This document shows, one piece after another, positions 37,312 through 45,482 of a DNA stretch of 64,000 bases. Every line of letters starts with the position of its first letter. Position 1 is the stretch's first letter. Origin of the DNA: Synergistaceae bacterium. Lineage in GTDB: Bacteria > Synergistota > Synergistia > Synergistales > Aminobacteriaceae. Position numbers and translations under genes: made by a program. The DNA is taken from contig JALHFZ010000001.1 of NCBI GenBank assembly GCA_022837505.1, forward strand, positions 14,396 to 78,395, read 5' to 3'. The notes under the pieces are model-generated. The model saw only the letters and a list, made by a program, of their open reading frames with translations. It did not search any database and was not told the DNA's origin.

Positions 37312-39267
37312 CTACTCCCCCGACTCTTCGCCGGCGGCGGAATTTTTATCCCCGGAGGGCTTTACCGTGACTATCTTCCGCAGCAGCCCGTCCACAACGA
37401 ACTCGGATTTGAATATCTGGAGGGTTCCGTCTTTCAGCCTGCGGGCTTTCCGCTCGCTGAGAAGCTCCTGCTCTTCCTTCGATACGGGGTCTCCGCTGTC
37501 CTTCCGTTCTTTCCCCGGCCCTTTTTTGCCCACGCTGTCGTAGTTGAACTCCAGTATGAGCTCGTTCCCCGTCTCAAGGGCGGAGAGCTCCGTAAACATC
37601 TGCCTGAAAGTGCCGATAGTCTTCCACCCCTGATTCAGGGCGGTCTGGTCAAGGGGCTCAATCCCCCCTCCCCGGACGAGGATCTCACAGTACTCTCCCG
37701 CATCGGAGGGGACGGTTATCTGAAAATTCTTCTTTACCTGTTTTTTCCGGTAGGGCCTGAGAAGAACCTCCACGTCGATCTTCTCTCCCGGTGCAAAGGT
37801 GTCCTTCTTAACCGTAAGCCCCTCGATGTACATCACCCGCGGTTCTTCCGTAAGGGTTACCCCGAGGGAGACTCCCAGGGGGTAGACCTCGGCGAAGGGG
37901 TTGAGGAGAACGATGTCGAGAAGCTCCGCCGTCTCCTGAAGGGCTGCTGCGGCGATATCGGAGGCAGAGAAGAACATGTTCGTCCTTTTCCACCCGGTGC
38001 CGAGCCCCCTGCCCTCAAGGGTAAGGCTGACCGTGGCAGTCCCCTGGCCTGTCCGCCCCCAGAGTTCGTCAAGGAGCCCCGTGTAGATTGCCGATGCCAG
38101 CTTGGCCCCCATAAACTGGTCGGGGACCATGGAAAACCCTTTTCTCTGCTGAAATCCCCTGTCAGAATCGGTAAAGTCAAGGAGCCCTCTGAAGGAAGGG
38201 GTGAAATAGCCTGTCCGCCCTCCGATCCCTTCAGCCCGGTCCTGGGTGACCGTTCCGACGATCTTCAGGGGGCTTCCAATCTTGAAGGGGGATTCTATGC
38301 TCGGTATCACGCTGTGAATATGGGATCTGGCCACGGGGAAATTCACTGCCCCCCGCCCGAGGAAGGGATGGCCGAAGCCGATGAAGCGTCCGTCCTTTCC
38401 CACGGCCGTGACGGTGCCGGTGGAGCCTATCGAGACATCCCCCCAGGCGAGGAGGACCGTAATGGCTTCGCCAGGGTGAAGGCGGGCGTTCATCTCAATG
38501 GGGACGTCCCCCGGAGAGCCTCCACCGGGTACGGTTCCCCTCTGCCCCACAAGGGAGGAGATGGCCCGGGCGCTCCGGGAACTGATTCCGTCCATAAAAA
38601 GAGCCGTCCGTTCTTCCCTTCGGAGGAGGGGGACTGAGGATGCCGACCGATCTTCCTCGAGAAGGAGCTCTTCAGAGCCTTCCTCTTCATCGGGGTCATC
38701 CTCTCCGGTTTCCCCGGGAGGATCCTGCCCCTCCCCCTCTGCTTCTTCTTCCTTCTGAGCCTCTTCCTTTTTCAGCCGCTCCTTCTCCTCTTCATCCTTC
38801 TGCTCTTCCTCTCCCCTGAGGGCAAAAATCGTGGGAAGCTCTACGGGCTTCTCAGGCCAGCTCAAAATAGAGGCCATGTCCTCATAGGGAGTGACAAAGC
38901 CGAGGGTATGGTCGCTGAAATTCCATCCGTAGCCGATGGCGCCGATAAGCTTCCCGTTGATATAGACGGGGCTGCCGCTCATCCCCGCGGCGATGCCTCC
39001 CGTCTTGTCAATGACGGGACCGGAGGCTTTCACGAGGATGAGATTGCGGGGCGACCCCTTCTGGGGGACCACGCTCACGACCTCCACGGAAAAACGGATG
39101 ATATTCCCGCCGGAGACGACAGTCAGGGCGTACCCCTTCATTCCCGGACGAAGGGCGGAGGGCGAAAGGACCGGCACCTCCGGGAGAAAGGGTGCCGGCA
39201 GTCCCGGAAGGGCAAAAACCGTCAGAAGAAAAACAAGTCCCAGGAGGACTCGGTTAAAAGTTTTCAT
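37312..39267 (-). CDS. SpoIVB/S55-like secreted serine peptidase with acidic insert
   Basis: A 651-residue exported protein with a signal peptide (residues 1-25, LLGLVFLLTVFALPGLPA). GIAAGMSGSPVYINGKLIGAIGYGW near residue 95 matches the catalytic-serine loop of SpoIVB (S55) peptidases. A GFGHPFLGRGAVNFP motif near residue 290 is the best candidate for the histidine. In SpoIVB the histidine precedes the serine, so the order is reversed here. A strongly acidic insert (about residues 150-215, mostly Glu and Lys) separates the two parts. The organism shows no sign of sporulation, so a role in envelope processing is more likely. Confidence 0.75.
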   Translation of the reverse strand: MKTFNRVLLGLVFLLTVFALPGLPAPFLPEVPVLSPSALRPGMKGYALTVVSGGNIIRFSVEVVSVVPQKGSPRNLILVKASGPVIDKTGGIAAGMSGSPVYINGKLIGAIGYGWNFSDHTLGFVTPYEDMASILSWPEKPVELPTIFALRGEEEQKDEEEKERLKKEEAQKEEEAEGEGQDPPGETGEDDPDEEEGSEELLLEEDRSASSVPLLRREERTALFMDGISSRSARAISSLVGQRGTVPGGGSPGDVPIEMNARLHPGEAITVLLAWGDVSIGSTGTVTAVGKDGRFIGFGHPFLGRGAVNFPVARSHIHSVIPSIESPFKIGSPLKIVGTVTQDRAEGIGGRTGYFTPSFRGLLDFTDSDRGFQQRKGFSMVPDQFMGAKLASAIYTGLLDELWGRTGQGTATVSLTLEGRGLGTGWKRTNMFFSASDIAAAALQETAELLDIVLLNPFAEVYPLGVSLGVTLTEEPRVMYIEGLTVKKDTFAPGEKIDVEVLLRPYRKKQVKKNFQITVPSDAGEYCEILVRGGGIEPLDQTALNQGWKTIGTFRQMFTELSALETGNELILEFNYDSVGKKGPGKERKDSGDPVSKEEQELLSERKARRLKDGTLQIFKSEFVVDGLLRKIVTVKPSGDKNSAAGEESGE

Positions 39268-39311
39268 TCAGGGCGATCCTTTCATTCAAAAAATTCCAGT
39301 GCTTTCCGCTG

Positions 39312-40413
39312 TCATTTCTGCCGCTTCCACCGGAGGTAGCTCATGATGAATTCGTCAATATCTCCGTCGAGTACGGCCTGAATATTTCCGATTTCGCAGC
39401 CGGTCCGGTGATCCTTTGCGAGGGTGTAGGGGTGGAGCACATAGCTTCGTATCTGGCTTCCCCAGGTGCTCTCCTTTTTCTCCCCCCGGAGGTCAAGCAG
39501 CTCCTGCTGCCGTTCTTCCCAGGCCTTCTCGAATAGTCTGCTCCGAAGCACCTTCATGGCGACCTGACGGTTCATATGCTGGGACCGTTCGTTCTGACAG
39601 GCCACGACAATGCCCGTGGGGATGTGGGTTATCCTCACGGCCGAGTCGGTTTTATTGACATGCTGCCCCCCCGCTCCGCTTGAACGATAGGTATCCACCC
39701 GCAGCTCCTCCGGGCGGATTTCAATTTCCTCGTCATCGGGAAGCTCCGGCGCTGCATCGACGGAGGCGAAGCTCGTATGGCGCCTCTTGGCAGAGTCGAA
39801 GGGCGAGATGCGGACAAGGCGGTGGACCCCCTTCTCGGACTTGAGGTATCCGTAGGCGAACTCCCCTTCCACAAGGAGAGTGGCACTTTTTATCCCCGCT
39901 TCCTCATCCTGAAGCATCTCCAGGATGCTTACCTTAAAACCTTCCCTCTCCGCCCATCGGAGATAGAGACGGAGGAGCATCTCAGCCCAGTCCTGGGAGT
40001 CATGCCCGCCTGAACCGGCATGGACTGTGAGGATGGCATTGCTGCTGTCGTATTCTTCCGAGAGAAGAAGGAGAAGCTGCTCCTTTTCCAGGGCTTTTTT
40101 CAGCTCGGAGGCCCGCTTTTCGAACTCCTTCTGAAGTTCGTCGTCCTCCCCCTCGGAAAGCATTTCATCGAGAATGGCGATCTCCTGAAAATTCTTCTCC
40201 GTGGCCTCCCACTGGGCTATTTTCCGGCTGAGCTGGGCAAGTTCTCTTGTAACCTCCTGGCTCTCCGGGCTGTTCCAGAAATCTGTCTTCGAAGCGGTCT
40301 CTTCAAGTTCCTTTCTGCGGCTCTCTATTGAAGCCGGGTCAAAGACTGTCCTGCAGGTCCTGCTTTAAGACCCGAAGTTCCTCCAAAACAGTAGAATTCG
40401 GTGTAAAGGTCAT
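39312..40413 (-). CDS. prfB: Peptide chain release factor 2 (programmed +1 frameshift)
   Basis: A 366-residue RF2 that recognises UGA and UAA stops. The GGQ catalytic loop is in RSSGAGGQHVNKTDSAVRI. The reading frame starts at the ATG at 40413 after AGGGGGGTAG, runs 24 codons to an in-frame TGA, and continues only after a +1 shift at CTTTGAC. The rest is one open frame to 39312. This is the classical autoregulation of RF2: scarce RF2 lets the ribosome slip and make more. Confidence 0.95.
40338..40344 (-). promoter_or_regulatory. prfB frameshift site CTTTGAC
   Basis: The minus strand reads CAG GAC AGT CTT TGA C. The ribosome shifts from CTT to the overlapping TTT and so bypasses the TGA at 40341-40339. 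An AGGA lies four bases before the slip codon and could act as the stimulatory Shine-Dalgarno-like element, though it is weaker than in E. coli. Confidence 0.92.
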
Positions 40414-40496
40414 TTTCTACCCCCCTGATGCGATTGTATGAAATGATTTTTCATTATATCATCTACCGGAAAATCCAAGAGAAAGTCGGGGATGAA

Positions 40497-41540
40497 ATGC
40501 AGAAAGCCCGCAGGGCAACGGTGGAACTCTGCCGTCTCTTCTTAGATAATCCGGAAGCTGTCCTCTCAGGGGGAGAGGTAAGCCGCCAGCTCTCCATCTC
40601 CCGCCAGGGGGTGTGGAAGGCCGTCCAGTCCCTCCGGGAGGAGGGGTTTTCCATCCTCTCCCTTCCTCAGAAGGGGTACGTCCTGCAGGGGCTTCCGGCA
40701 GAGGATCTCTCCCCTTCCCTGACAGGAGCCTATGCTCTTCCCTCATGCTCCTTCAAAGGGGGAATTCATTCCTTTCCCTCCCTCCCCTCAACCCAGGAGA
40801 AGGCAAAGGAACTGGGGCGCTCCGGCGGGGCCTCTCCCCTCCTTGTCCTTGCAGACGAACAGACAAAGGGGAGGGGGCGGCGGGACCGAACCTGGGTCTC
40901 CCTGAAGGGGCAGGGGCTCTTTTTTTCCGTTTTTTTCCGGCCGCGCCTTGGTCCCGGCCTGCTTCAGCTCGTCAACCTCGCCGCAGGCCTCGCAGTAAAG
41001 GAGGCTGTGGCGGAGCTCCACGGGGTCTCCCTGTCCCTTAAATGGCCCAACGATCTCCTCTGGGGAGACCGCAAGATCTGTGGAATTCTCTCTGAGGCCT
41101 CAAGCGATTCGGAAGGGGTGAGGGACTGCACTACGGGAATAGGGATCAATATCACCCTTCCTCCCGAAGAGGCACGGGGAGAGGGGTTGATGACGGCCTG
41201 CGCCCTTAGCCCTCTCGCGGGGCCCGTCCACCGGGGCCGGCTCGCCGCTGCGATCTGCGGATGCTTTTTCCGCCTTGCTGGAGCCCTGGAACGGGACGGA
41301 GGAGCCTCCCTTCTCAGGGAATACCGCCGGAGCTGCTCCACCCTGGGGCGGAAGATCGTCATCATGACGGAAAACGAGACCATCTCCGGCAGGGGGGAAT
41401 CCATCGGAGAGAGGGGAGAGCTGTGGATTTCCACCGGCGGTGGGCTCCGCTCCTTTTACGCCGCCGACGTGGTCCATGCGACCCCAGAAGAGAAGGGCCA
41501 TTCTGGCGGAGGAGAATTAAAAGAATCCGAGACTTATTGA
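40497..41540 (+). CDS. birA: Bifunctional biotin repressor/biotin-protein ligase
   Basis: A 347-residue BirA. The N-terminal winged helix reads VLSGGEVSRQLSISRQGVWKAVQSLREEGF. The ligase domain has LPSTQEKAKEL, TKGRGRRDRTWVSLKGQGLFFSV (biotinyl-AMP loop), SLKWPNDLLWGDRKICGIL and GIGINI. The C-terminal SH3-like domain is present. The ATG at 40497 follows CGGGGATGAA. Presence of the DNA-binding domain suggests it also represses biotin genes, none of which are in the window. Confidence 0.93.
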   Translation: MQKARRATVELCRLFLDNPEAVLSGGEVSRQLSISRQGVWKAVQSLREEGFSILSLPQKGYVLQGLPAEDLSPSLTGAYALPSCSFKGGIHSFPSLPSTQEKAKELGRSGGASPLLVLADEQTKGRGRRDRTWVSLKGQGLFFSVFFRPRLGPGLLQLVNLAAGLAVKEAVAELHGVSLSLKWPNDLLWGDRKICGILSEASSDSEGVRDCTTGIGINITLPPEEARGEGLMTACALSPLAGPVHRGRLAAAICGCFFRLAGALERDGGASLLREYRRSCSTLGRKIVIMTENETISGRGESIGERGELWISTGGGLRSFYAADVVHATPEEKGHSGGGELKESETY

Positions 41541-41652
41541 AATAAGTGTTCTCGGCGACTGAGCCGCAAATACACGCCGGCATAGACGTCCAGTGCTTGA
41601 GAAAAAATTCGGCGACCATCTGTGCCAAAGAACCTTTCATGCCATCTATCAA
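41541..41652 (-). pseudogene. Possible gene remnant downstream of the unknown protein
   Basis: From a TTG at 41652, six bases after the stop of the preceding gene and behind GGAAGG, a frame runs MIDGMKGSLAQMVAEFF and on to about residue 37. It then enters the antisense of birA, where the sequence loses any protein character. It may be the stump of a second operon gene. It could also be chance. Confidence 0.25.
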
Positions 41653-41658
41653 TCCTTC

Positions 41659-42915
41659 CTACAGCCGGTGTGCCCCTGCCGCTACGAAGGCGAGCCCGGC
41701 TTTGGTCAGCGCCTCCGCCGTGGAGTTGACGGCCTTGTGCTTCATCAGGTAGTTGAGCGTCAACGCTTCCATGTCACCGGAGGATTCGATTTCCTTCTTC
41801 TCACGGAAGTAGTCCAGAAGATCAGACGGATGGGCGAGAGTTTGCTCATCTTCGGGGTTGCCCCCCTCGTGCTTGGCAGAGATGTTGGGGACGGTTCGGG
41901 CAAGCTCAAGGAGCCCCTCCCTGCGGTCGTACGGCTGGCGGACGATGCTCCTCCACGTCTCGGTGATGTGATGCTCAATGCGGACCTGATCTTCCAGGCC
42001 GAGATCCCTGCGGATGGCTGCCGCCTTGGCAATGTGCCCGTCGTCAATAGAGTTGGAGAGGTTGAACCCGGCCAGAGGGGTACTGCCATCGTTCCGGGCA
42101 AACATGCGCGCAGCAAGCAGTGTCCAGAGGACGGCGTAGGGGTTGTCATTACCCATGAAGACGGATATCTTGAAGCGGATGTCCACACCCATACGGTAGA
42201 GGAGATAACCGAGGAAAACCGTCCCCGGGTTAATGTTGAGCACCTCGTCCACACCGTAGTTCGTATAGTAGTAGAGTGCCTCATCCACCCACTGAAGCGG
42301 GTGGCTGTTCGGCTGCCCAATCCCGCCGAAGTAGCCGGTGATGGTACCAGGGCCGCCGAGGTGTATGTTGGAGCCGTCGACGCCCTTTGTGTCGAGCGTC
42401 TCCACGCATGTCGCACCCAGTATCTTCACTGCGGCACGGACGGCGGGAAGATCACCGCCGTCCGCCTCCTGTTCCTTCATCTTGCGCACACGGATGAAAC
42501 GGCCGGGGAGGATCTCCCCCTTTTCGATGGTGGTACGCACCTCGGCGAGGAGCCAGGGGAAATACTGGAGCGCGCTGATCTCCAGCGTCGGAGCCTTGGA
42601 AAGGTCGTACTTCCATGCGGGGTGCCCGGGGTTGACGCGCGCGCGGTAATCAGAGAGAGATATGAACTTACCCTCGTCACGGAGAGAAGCCATCCATTCA
42701 AGATCCTTGACGAAGGGAGAGTTCATCCGCTCCAGCCTTTTAACGAGCGACTCCACCTTTCCTGCCTGGTGCGCCTGTTCGTTGATATCGCGGACCGTGC
42801 CATACTTGGCGACGACTCTTCTGAGGTCGGCCAGGGCCGGATTCTTCGGATCTCCCAGGTAGTCGTTGATCTCTTCGAACACTTGTTGATTGATGCGGAA
42901 CTCCTGAAATGCCAT
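41659..42915 (-). CDS. Unrecognised 418-residue protein, probable alpha/beta (TIM-barrel-like) enzyme
   Basis: I do not recognise this family. The protein has no signal peptide or membrane segment. Its middle is rich in glycine and polar motifs typical of a barrel active site: CVETLDTKGVDGSNIHLGGPG, GGIGQPNSHPLQWVDEA, INPGTVFLGYLLYRMGVD, FNLSNSIDDGHI and RIEHHITETWRSIVRQPYDRRE. The start ATG at 42915 has AAAGGAGG eight bases upstream. The mRNA leader is remarkable: a 30-codon peptide and two terminator hairpins that can refold into an antiterminator. A regulated metabolic enzyme is the best guess. Confidence 0.7.
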   Translation of the reverse strand: MAFQEFRINQQVFEEINDYLGDPKNPALADLRRVVAKYGTVRDINEQAHQAGKVESLVKRLERMNSPFVKDLEWMASLRDEGKFISLSDYRARVNPGHPAWKYDLSKAPTLEISALQYFPWLLAEVRTTIEKGEILPGRFIRVRKMKEQEADGGDLPAVRAAVKILGATCVETLDTKGVDGSNIHLGGPGTITGYFGGIGQPNSHPLQWVDEALYYYTNYGVDEVLNINPGTVFLGYLLYRMGVDIRFKISVFMGNDNPYAVLWTLLAARMFARNDGSTPLAGFNLSNSIDDGHIAKAAAIRRDLGLEDQVRIEHHITETWRSIVRQPYDRREGLLELARTVPNISAKHEGGNPEDEQTLAHPSDLLDYFREKKEIESSGDMEALTLNYLMKHKAVNSTAEALTKAGLAFVAAGAHRL

Positions 42916-42942
42916 TGTTGTTTCCTCCTTTTGGTATGTGAT

Positions 42943-42988
42943 AAAAAAGCCGGGAGCCTCCAAATGTTACTTTCGAAGACCTCCGGCT
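42943..42988 (-). terminator. Second leader terminator (immediately before the unknown gene)
   Basis: In the RNA, AGCCGGAG (from 42988) pairs with CTCCCGGCT (ending 42948) with one bulge, followed by six U residues (42948-42943). It ends only 28 bases before the start codon, so there is no room for another promoter. The gene can be expressed only if RNA polymerase reads through this element. Confidence 0.7.
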
Positions 42989-43012
42989 ATACAAAAAAGC
43001 CGGTGGTCTTCG
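42974..43012 (-). promoter_or_regulatory. Alternative antiterminator hairpin
   Basis: The 3' arm of the first hairpin, CGAAGACCACCGGCT (43012-42998), is complementary at 14 of 15 positions to the 5' arm of the second, AGCCGGAGGTCTTCG (42988-42974), with a nine-base loop TTTTTGTAT. This fold excludes both terminators. It pairs better than hairpin 1 (13 of 15), giving the three mutually exclusive pairings typical of an attenuator. Confidence 0.65.
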
Positions 43013-43031
43013 TAAACGAAGGCCCCCGGCT
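42993..43031 (-). terminator. First leader terminator
   Basis: AGCCGGGGGCCTTCG (43031-43017) pairs with CGAAGACCACCGGCT (43012-42998) at 13 of 15 positions across the loop TTTA, followed by six U residues (42998-42993). It begins 22 bases after the leader peptide stop codon. Confidence 0.8.
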
Positions 43032-43053
43032 GAAGTTGTCTGCGCAGGTAAAA

Positions 43054-43146
43054 CTAAGCGCCGACCGCCTCAGGAGGGTCACCGCCAGTCATCATCATTG
43101 CACATGCGAGCGTAGAAACTGGATCGGTCATTTTCGCATTGATCAT
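43054..43146 (-). CDS. 30-residue leader peptide
   Basis: An ATG at 43146 behind GAAAGGAGGCCTCCGCACT opens a 30-codon frame ending in TAG at 43054. The peptide starts MINAKMTDPV, contains three consecutive Met codons (residues 17-19) after Ala-Cys-Ala, and ends GDPPEAVGA. The strong ribosome site and the two terminators just downstream suggest that its translation controls transcription of the next gene. The run of methionines might make it methionine-sensitive, but they lie some 57 bases before the first hairpin, farther than in classical amino-acid attenuators. Confidence 0.65.
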   Translation of the reverse strand: MINAKMTDPVSTLACAMMMTGGDPPEAVGA

Positions 43147-43187
43147 AGTGCGGAGGCCTCCTTTCGAAACGGTTCGAATTTGGGAAG

Positions 43188-43216
43188 ATGATATTATCCT
43201 CCGGATGCTTTGTCAA
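43188..43216 (-). promoter_or_regulatory. Promoter of the attenuated unit
   Basis: On the minus strand TTGACA (43211-43216), a 17-base spacer and TATCAT (43188-43193) form a near-consensus promoter. Transcription should start near 43181, giving a leader of about 265 bases before the start codon at 42915. A good promoter combined with two terminators implies the leader is the control point. Confidence 0.8.
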
Positions 43217-43342
43217 GCCTTTCAGAACGGATAATTTCGCGAAGTGAAATTATTGTGTCCATTGCCTTAATCCTTCAGCCTGCTTAAGCTTGTTTACTCA
43301 TTATAATCCACGAACCTTCGGATTTAGGAGAAGTAAGAAGCA

Positions 43343-43371
43343 TTGAGATTGTGGACAAAGTATAGTATGAT
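43343..43371 (+). promoter_or_regulatory. Promoter of the major facilitator gene
   Basis: TTGAGA (43343-43348), a 17-base spacer and TATGAT (43366-43371) on the plus strand point to the transporter start at 43437. Between this and the divergent promoter the DNA is A/T-rich with no other feature I can name. Confidence 0.65.
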
Positions 43372-43436
43372 CTTTCGTGTTTTGGAATAATCAAATCACC
43401 AGAATGTAATTTCAGAAAAGTCTGGAGCTGTTATGT

Positions 43437-44612
43437 TTGCCCTTTGATGACCGATTGTCCCGAAGAATACTCATGGTTCTCAGCCTGGCCATGTTCTGCG
43501 CCATGCTTGGAATAGGAATAATATCCCCCGTCCTCCCCCTCTATGCAAAAAATCTCGGAGCGAGCGGATTTGCCCTTGGAATGATCATCGGCTCTTTTTC
43601 CCTCTCCCGTACGGGGGGGATGGTCATCTCAGGGGAGCTCGCCGAACATATGGACAGGAAGTGGCTTCTGCTGGGAGGGCTGGCTTTCTATGCCGCGGCG
43701 TCTGTCGCCTACACCTTTGCCTATTCGACGGCCTCTCTGATTCTGATCCGGATGGGGCACGGCCTCGGATCCGCCATGGTAGTTCCCATAACCATGGCGA
43801 TTGCCACGGATATCGCGCCGGAGGGGGAAGAGGGGCTTTTCTTCGGCTCCCTTCAGGGTGCCCTATTTCTCGGTGTTGGGTGCGGTCCGCTCCTCAGCGG
43901 CATTCTTGCCGAGCATCTCGGCCTTATGGCTCCCTTCTACGGCATGACGGCTCTTACTCTTCTCTCCATGGTTTTCGTCCTTATCTGGCTTCCCTGGAAA
44001 ATATCCTCCGGATCAGCCTCTTCCGGCCTTTCCGGCATGGCGGCGACTTTTTCCGCCATTCTTCTTGACCGTGAAATGATGCGTGTCTTTTTCTTTCAAT
44101 TTGCCTCAGCCATGTGCAGAGGTGTTCTTGTGATGGTCATACCCCTTTTCGCCTCGGGGTTCCGTCTTTCCTTGACGCAGATCGGCTTCGTCGTCTCCCT
44201 GAACTCCCTGGCGACGGGGATCCTCCAGCGTTTCTCCGGGAGGCTTGCGGACAGATTCCCCAGGCGGAAGCTGATCCTCGCAGGGGGGCTCATATCCTCC
44301 GTTACCCTTCTCGGCCTTCCGAACCTGACATCCCCGGTGAGTCTAGGCCTAGCGAGCATCGCCTTCGGCGTCGGCCACGCCTTCGCCTCCCCCTCTCTGG
44401 CCGCTATCGCGGCCTCCAGGGGGTCACTCTACGGATCCGGGAGAATCATGGGGCTTTTCAACATCGCCTTCAGCATGGGTATGACCACCGGTCCGGTGAT
44501 TACGGGGATGCTTCTTGATATGACCCGTACGGGTTTTCCCTTTTATCTTCTCAGCGCTGTCCTTCTCGGCGCGGCACTCCTTGTTTTTTCCCCCCGCAGA
44601 CTGGAAGCCTGA
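43437..44612 (+). CDS. Major facilitator superfamily transporter
   Basis: A 391-residue membrane protein with about twelve hydrophobic segments. LGIGIISPVLPLYAKNLGAS is the typical start of drug/metabolite:proton antiporters, and the loop 2-3 motif appears as GELAEHMDRKWLLLGGL. The second half repeats the pattern with GRLADRFPRRKLILAGG. The substrate cannot be told from the sequence; sugar or multidrug efflux are both possible. The start is a TTG at 43437 with GGAG ten bases upstream; an ATG at 43433 is out of frame. Confidence 0.85.
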   Translation: MPFDDRLSRRILMVLSLAMFCAMLGIGIISPVLPLYAKNLGASGFALGMIIGSFSLSRTGGMVISGELAEHMDRKWLLLGGLAFYAAASVAYTFAYSTASLILIRMGHGLGSAMVVPITMAIATDIAPEGEEGLFFGSLQGALFLGVGCGPLLSGILAEHLGLMAPFYGMTALTLLSMVFVLIWLPWKISSGSASSGLSGMAATFSAILLDREMMRVFFFQFASAMCRGVLVMVIPLFASGFRLSLTQIGFVVSLNSLATGILQRFSGRLADRFPRRKLILAGGLISSVTLLGLPNLTSPVSLGLASIAFGVGHAFASPSLAAIAASRGSLYGSGRIMGLFNIAFSMGMTTGPVITGMLLDMTRTGFPFYLLSAVLLGAALLVFSPRRLEA

Positions 44613-44636
44613 TTCGCTCCCCCTGCGGCCTCAGCC

Positions 44637-45482
44637 TTACTGCTGAAGGACCCCCTGGCGCTGTCTGTAGGGGGCAAGGCGGTTCCAGAAGAGCAGGTAC
44701 CGGTCATGGAAAAAAAGAAGCAGATCCTGTTCAGGGTCAGGCATGGAGAGAAAGAGCACATTTTTTTCGTCCTTCAGGGCGTCAGCAACCGGTTTCGCCG
44801 ATGCGCCGTCCAAAAGAACGGGGATCTTTTTTTCAAGAGCGCCCTTCACTTCCCGGAGCAGACCTTCAGCATCCTCCCCCCGTTCCCAGACCGCCCGCAG
44901 CTGCGGATCTTCAGGAAGAAGACGGCACCCCGCGGCCACTAAAAGGGGGGTGGATCCTCCCGTGAGGTCGAACACCGGATACCCCCTCAGAAGCTGTCTT
45001 CCCACGAGGACCGTGCTGTCGAGCCTTGTCTGGAATTCAGAGAGGCGCCGCTGAAAGTAGGGGTAATTCCCCGGATCGAAGCTTGAAAGGCCGGTCAGTA
45101 TCCTCTGGGCAAGAAAGGGGAGGACTGAGGGATCCGCCATGTGGTAGTCCATCCGCGCCGTGTCGAAAGGGACATTTCCGTAGAGAAGGAACATATTCGG
45201 GCGGTCCGCTTTTTTCAAACCAAAGGAGGCGGCCTCCTTTTCATCGAGGGCGAGGATTGAGGCATCTTTTTTGATTGACGACAAGGGGATTTTGCGCACG
45301 GTCTTCCCCTGGTCATTCCACAGGGAGATGGGCTTGACGGTAACATAGACCCCTCCGATGAACCGGGTGATCATAGTCATCCAGGGGGATGTGGCCATAA
45401 TCTCAAGGGCTTCGGCCTTCCGGGGGTACAGGGAGAAGAGGAAGAAAAAAAGAAGATAAAGATAAAGCCGTCTATTTTTCAC
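44637..45482 (-). CDS. ZnuA-like periplasmic substrate-binding protein (orphan)
   Basis: A 281-residue exported protein with an N-terminal signal segment (YLYLLFFFLFSLYPRKAEA). Distant similarity to zinc/manganese ABC binding proteins is seen in ATSPWMTMITRFIGGVYVTVKPIS and SSFDPGNYPYFQRRLSEFQTRLD. The usual histidine-rich loop and most metal-binding histidines are missing, and no permease or ATPase gene adjoins it. It overlaps the rnc stop by four bases and is the last gene of the fatty acid operon. It may have lost metal binding or serve another ligand. Confidence 0.6.
   Translation of the reverse strand: MKNRRLYLYLLFFFLFSLYPRKAEALEIMATSPWMTMITRFIGGVYVTVKPISLWNDQGKTVRKIPLSSIKKDASILALDEKEAASFGLKKADRPNMFLLYGNVPFDTARMDYHMADPSVLPFLAQRILTGLSSFDPGNYPYFQRRLSEFQTRLDSTVLVGRQLLRGYPVFDLTGGSTPLLVAAGCRLLPEDPQLRAVWERGEDAEGLLREVKGALEKKIPVLLDGASAKPVADALKDEKNVLFLSMPDPEQDLLLFFHDRYLLFWNRLAPYRQRQGVLQQ

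Noticed and set aside
42943..43181. T-box or metabolite riboswitch in the leader
   Set aside because: No T-box sequence or known riboswitch core is recognisable; the layout fits peptide-linked attenuation better.
41593..43191. Long plus-strand open frame opposite the unknown 418-residue gene
   Set aside because: The minus-strand frame has a start with a good ribosome site and protein-like motifs, and the plus frame runs across the leader and promoter.
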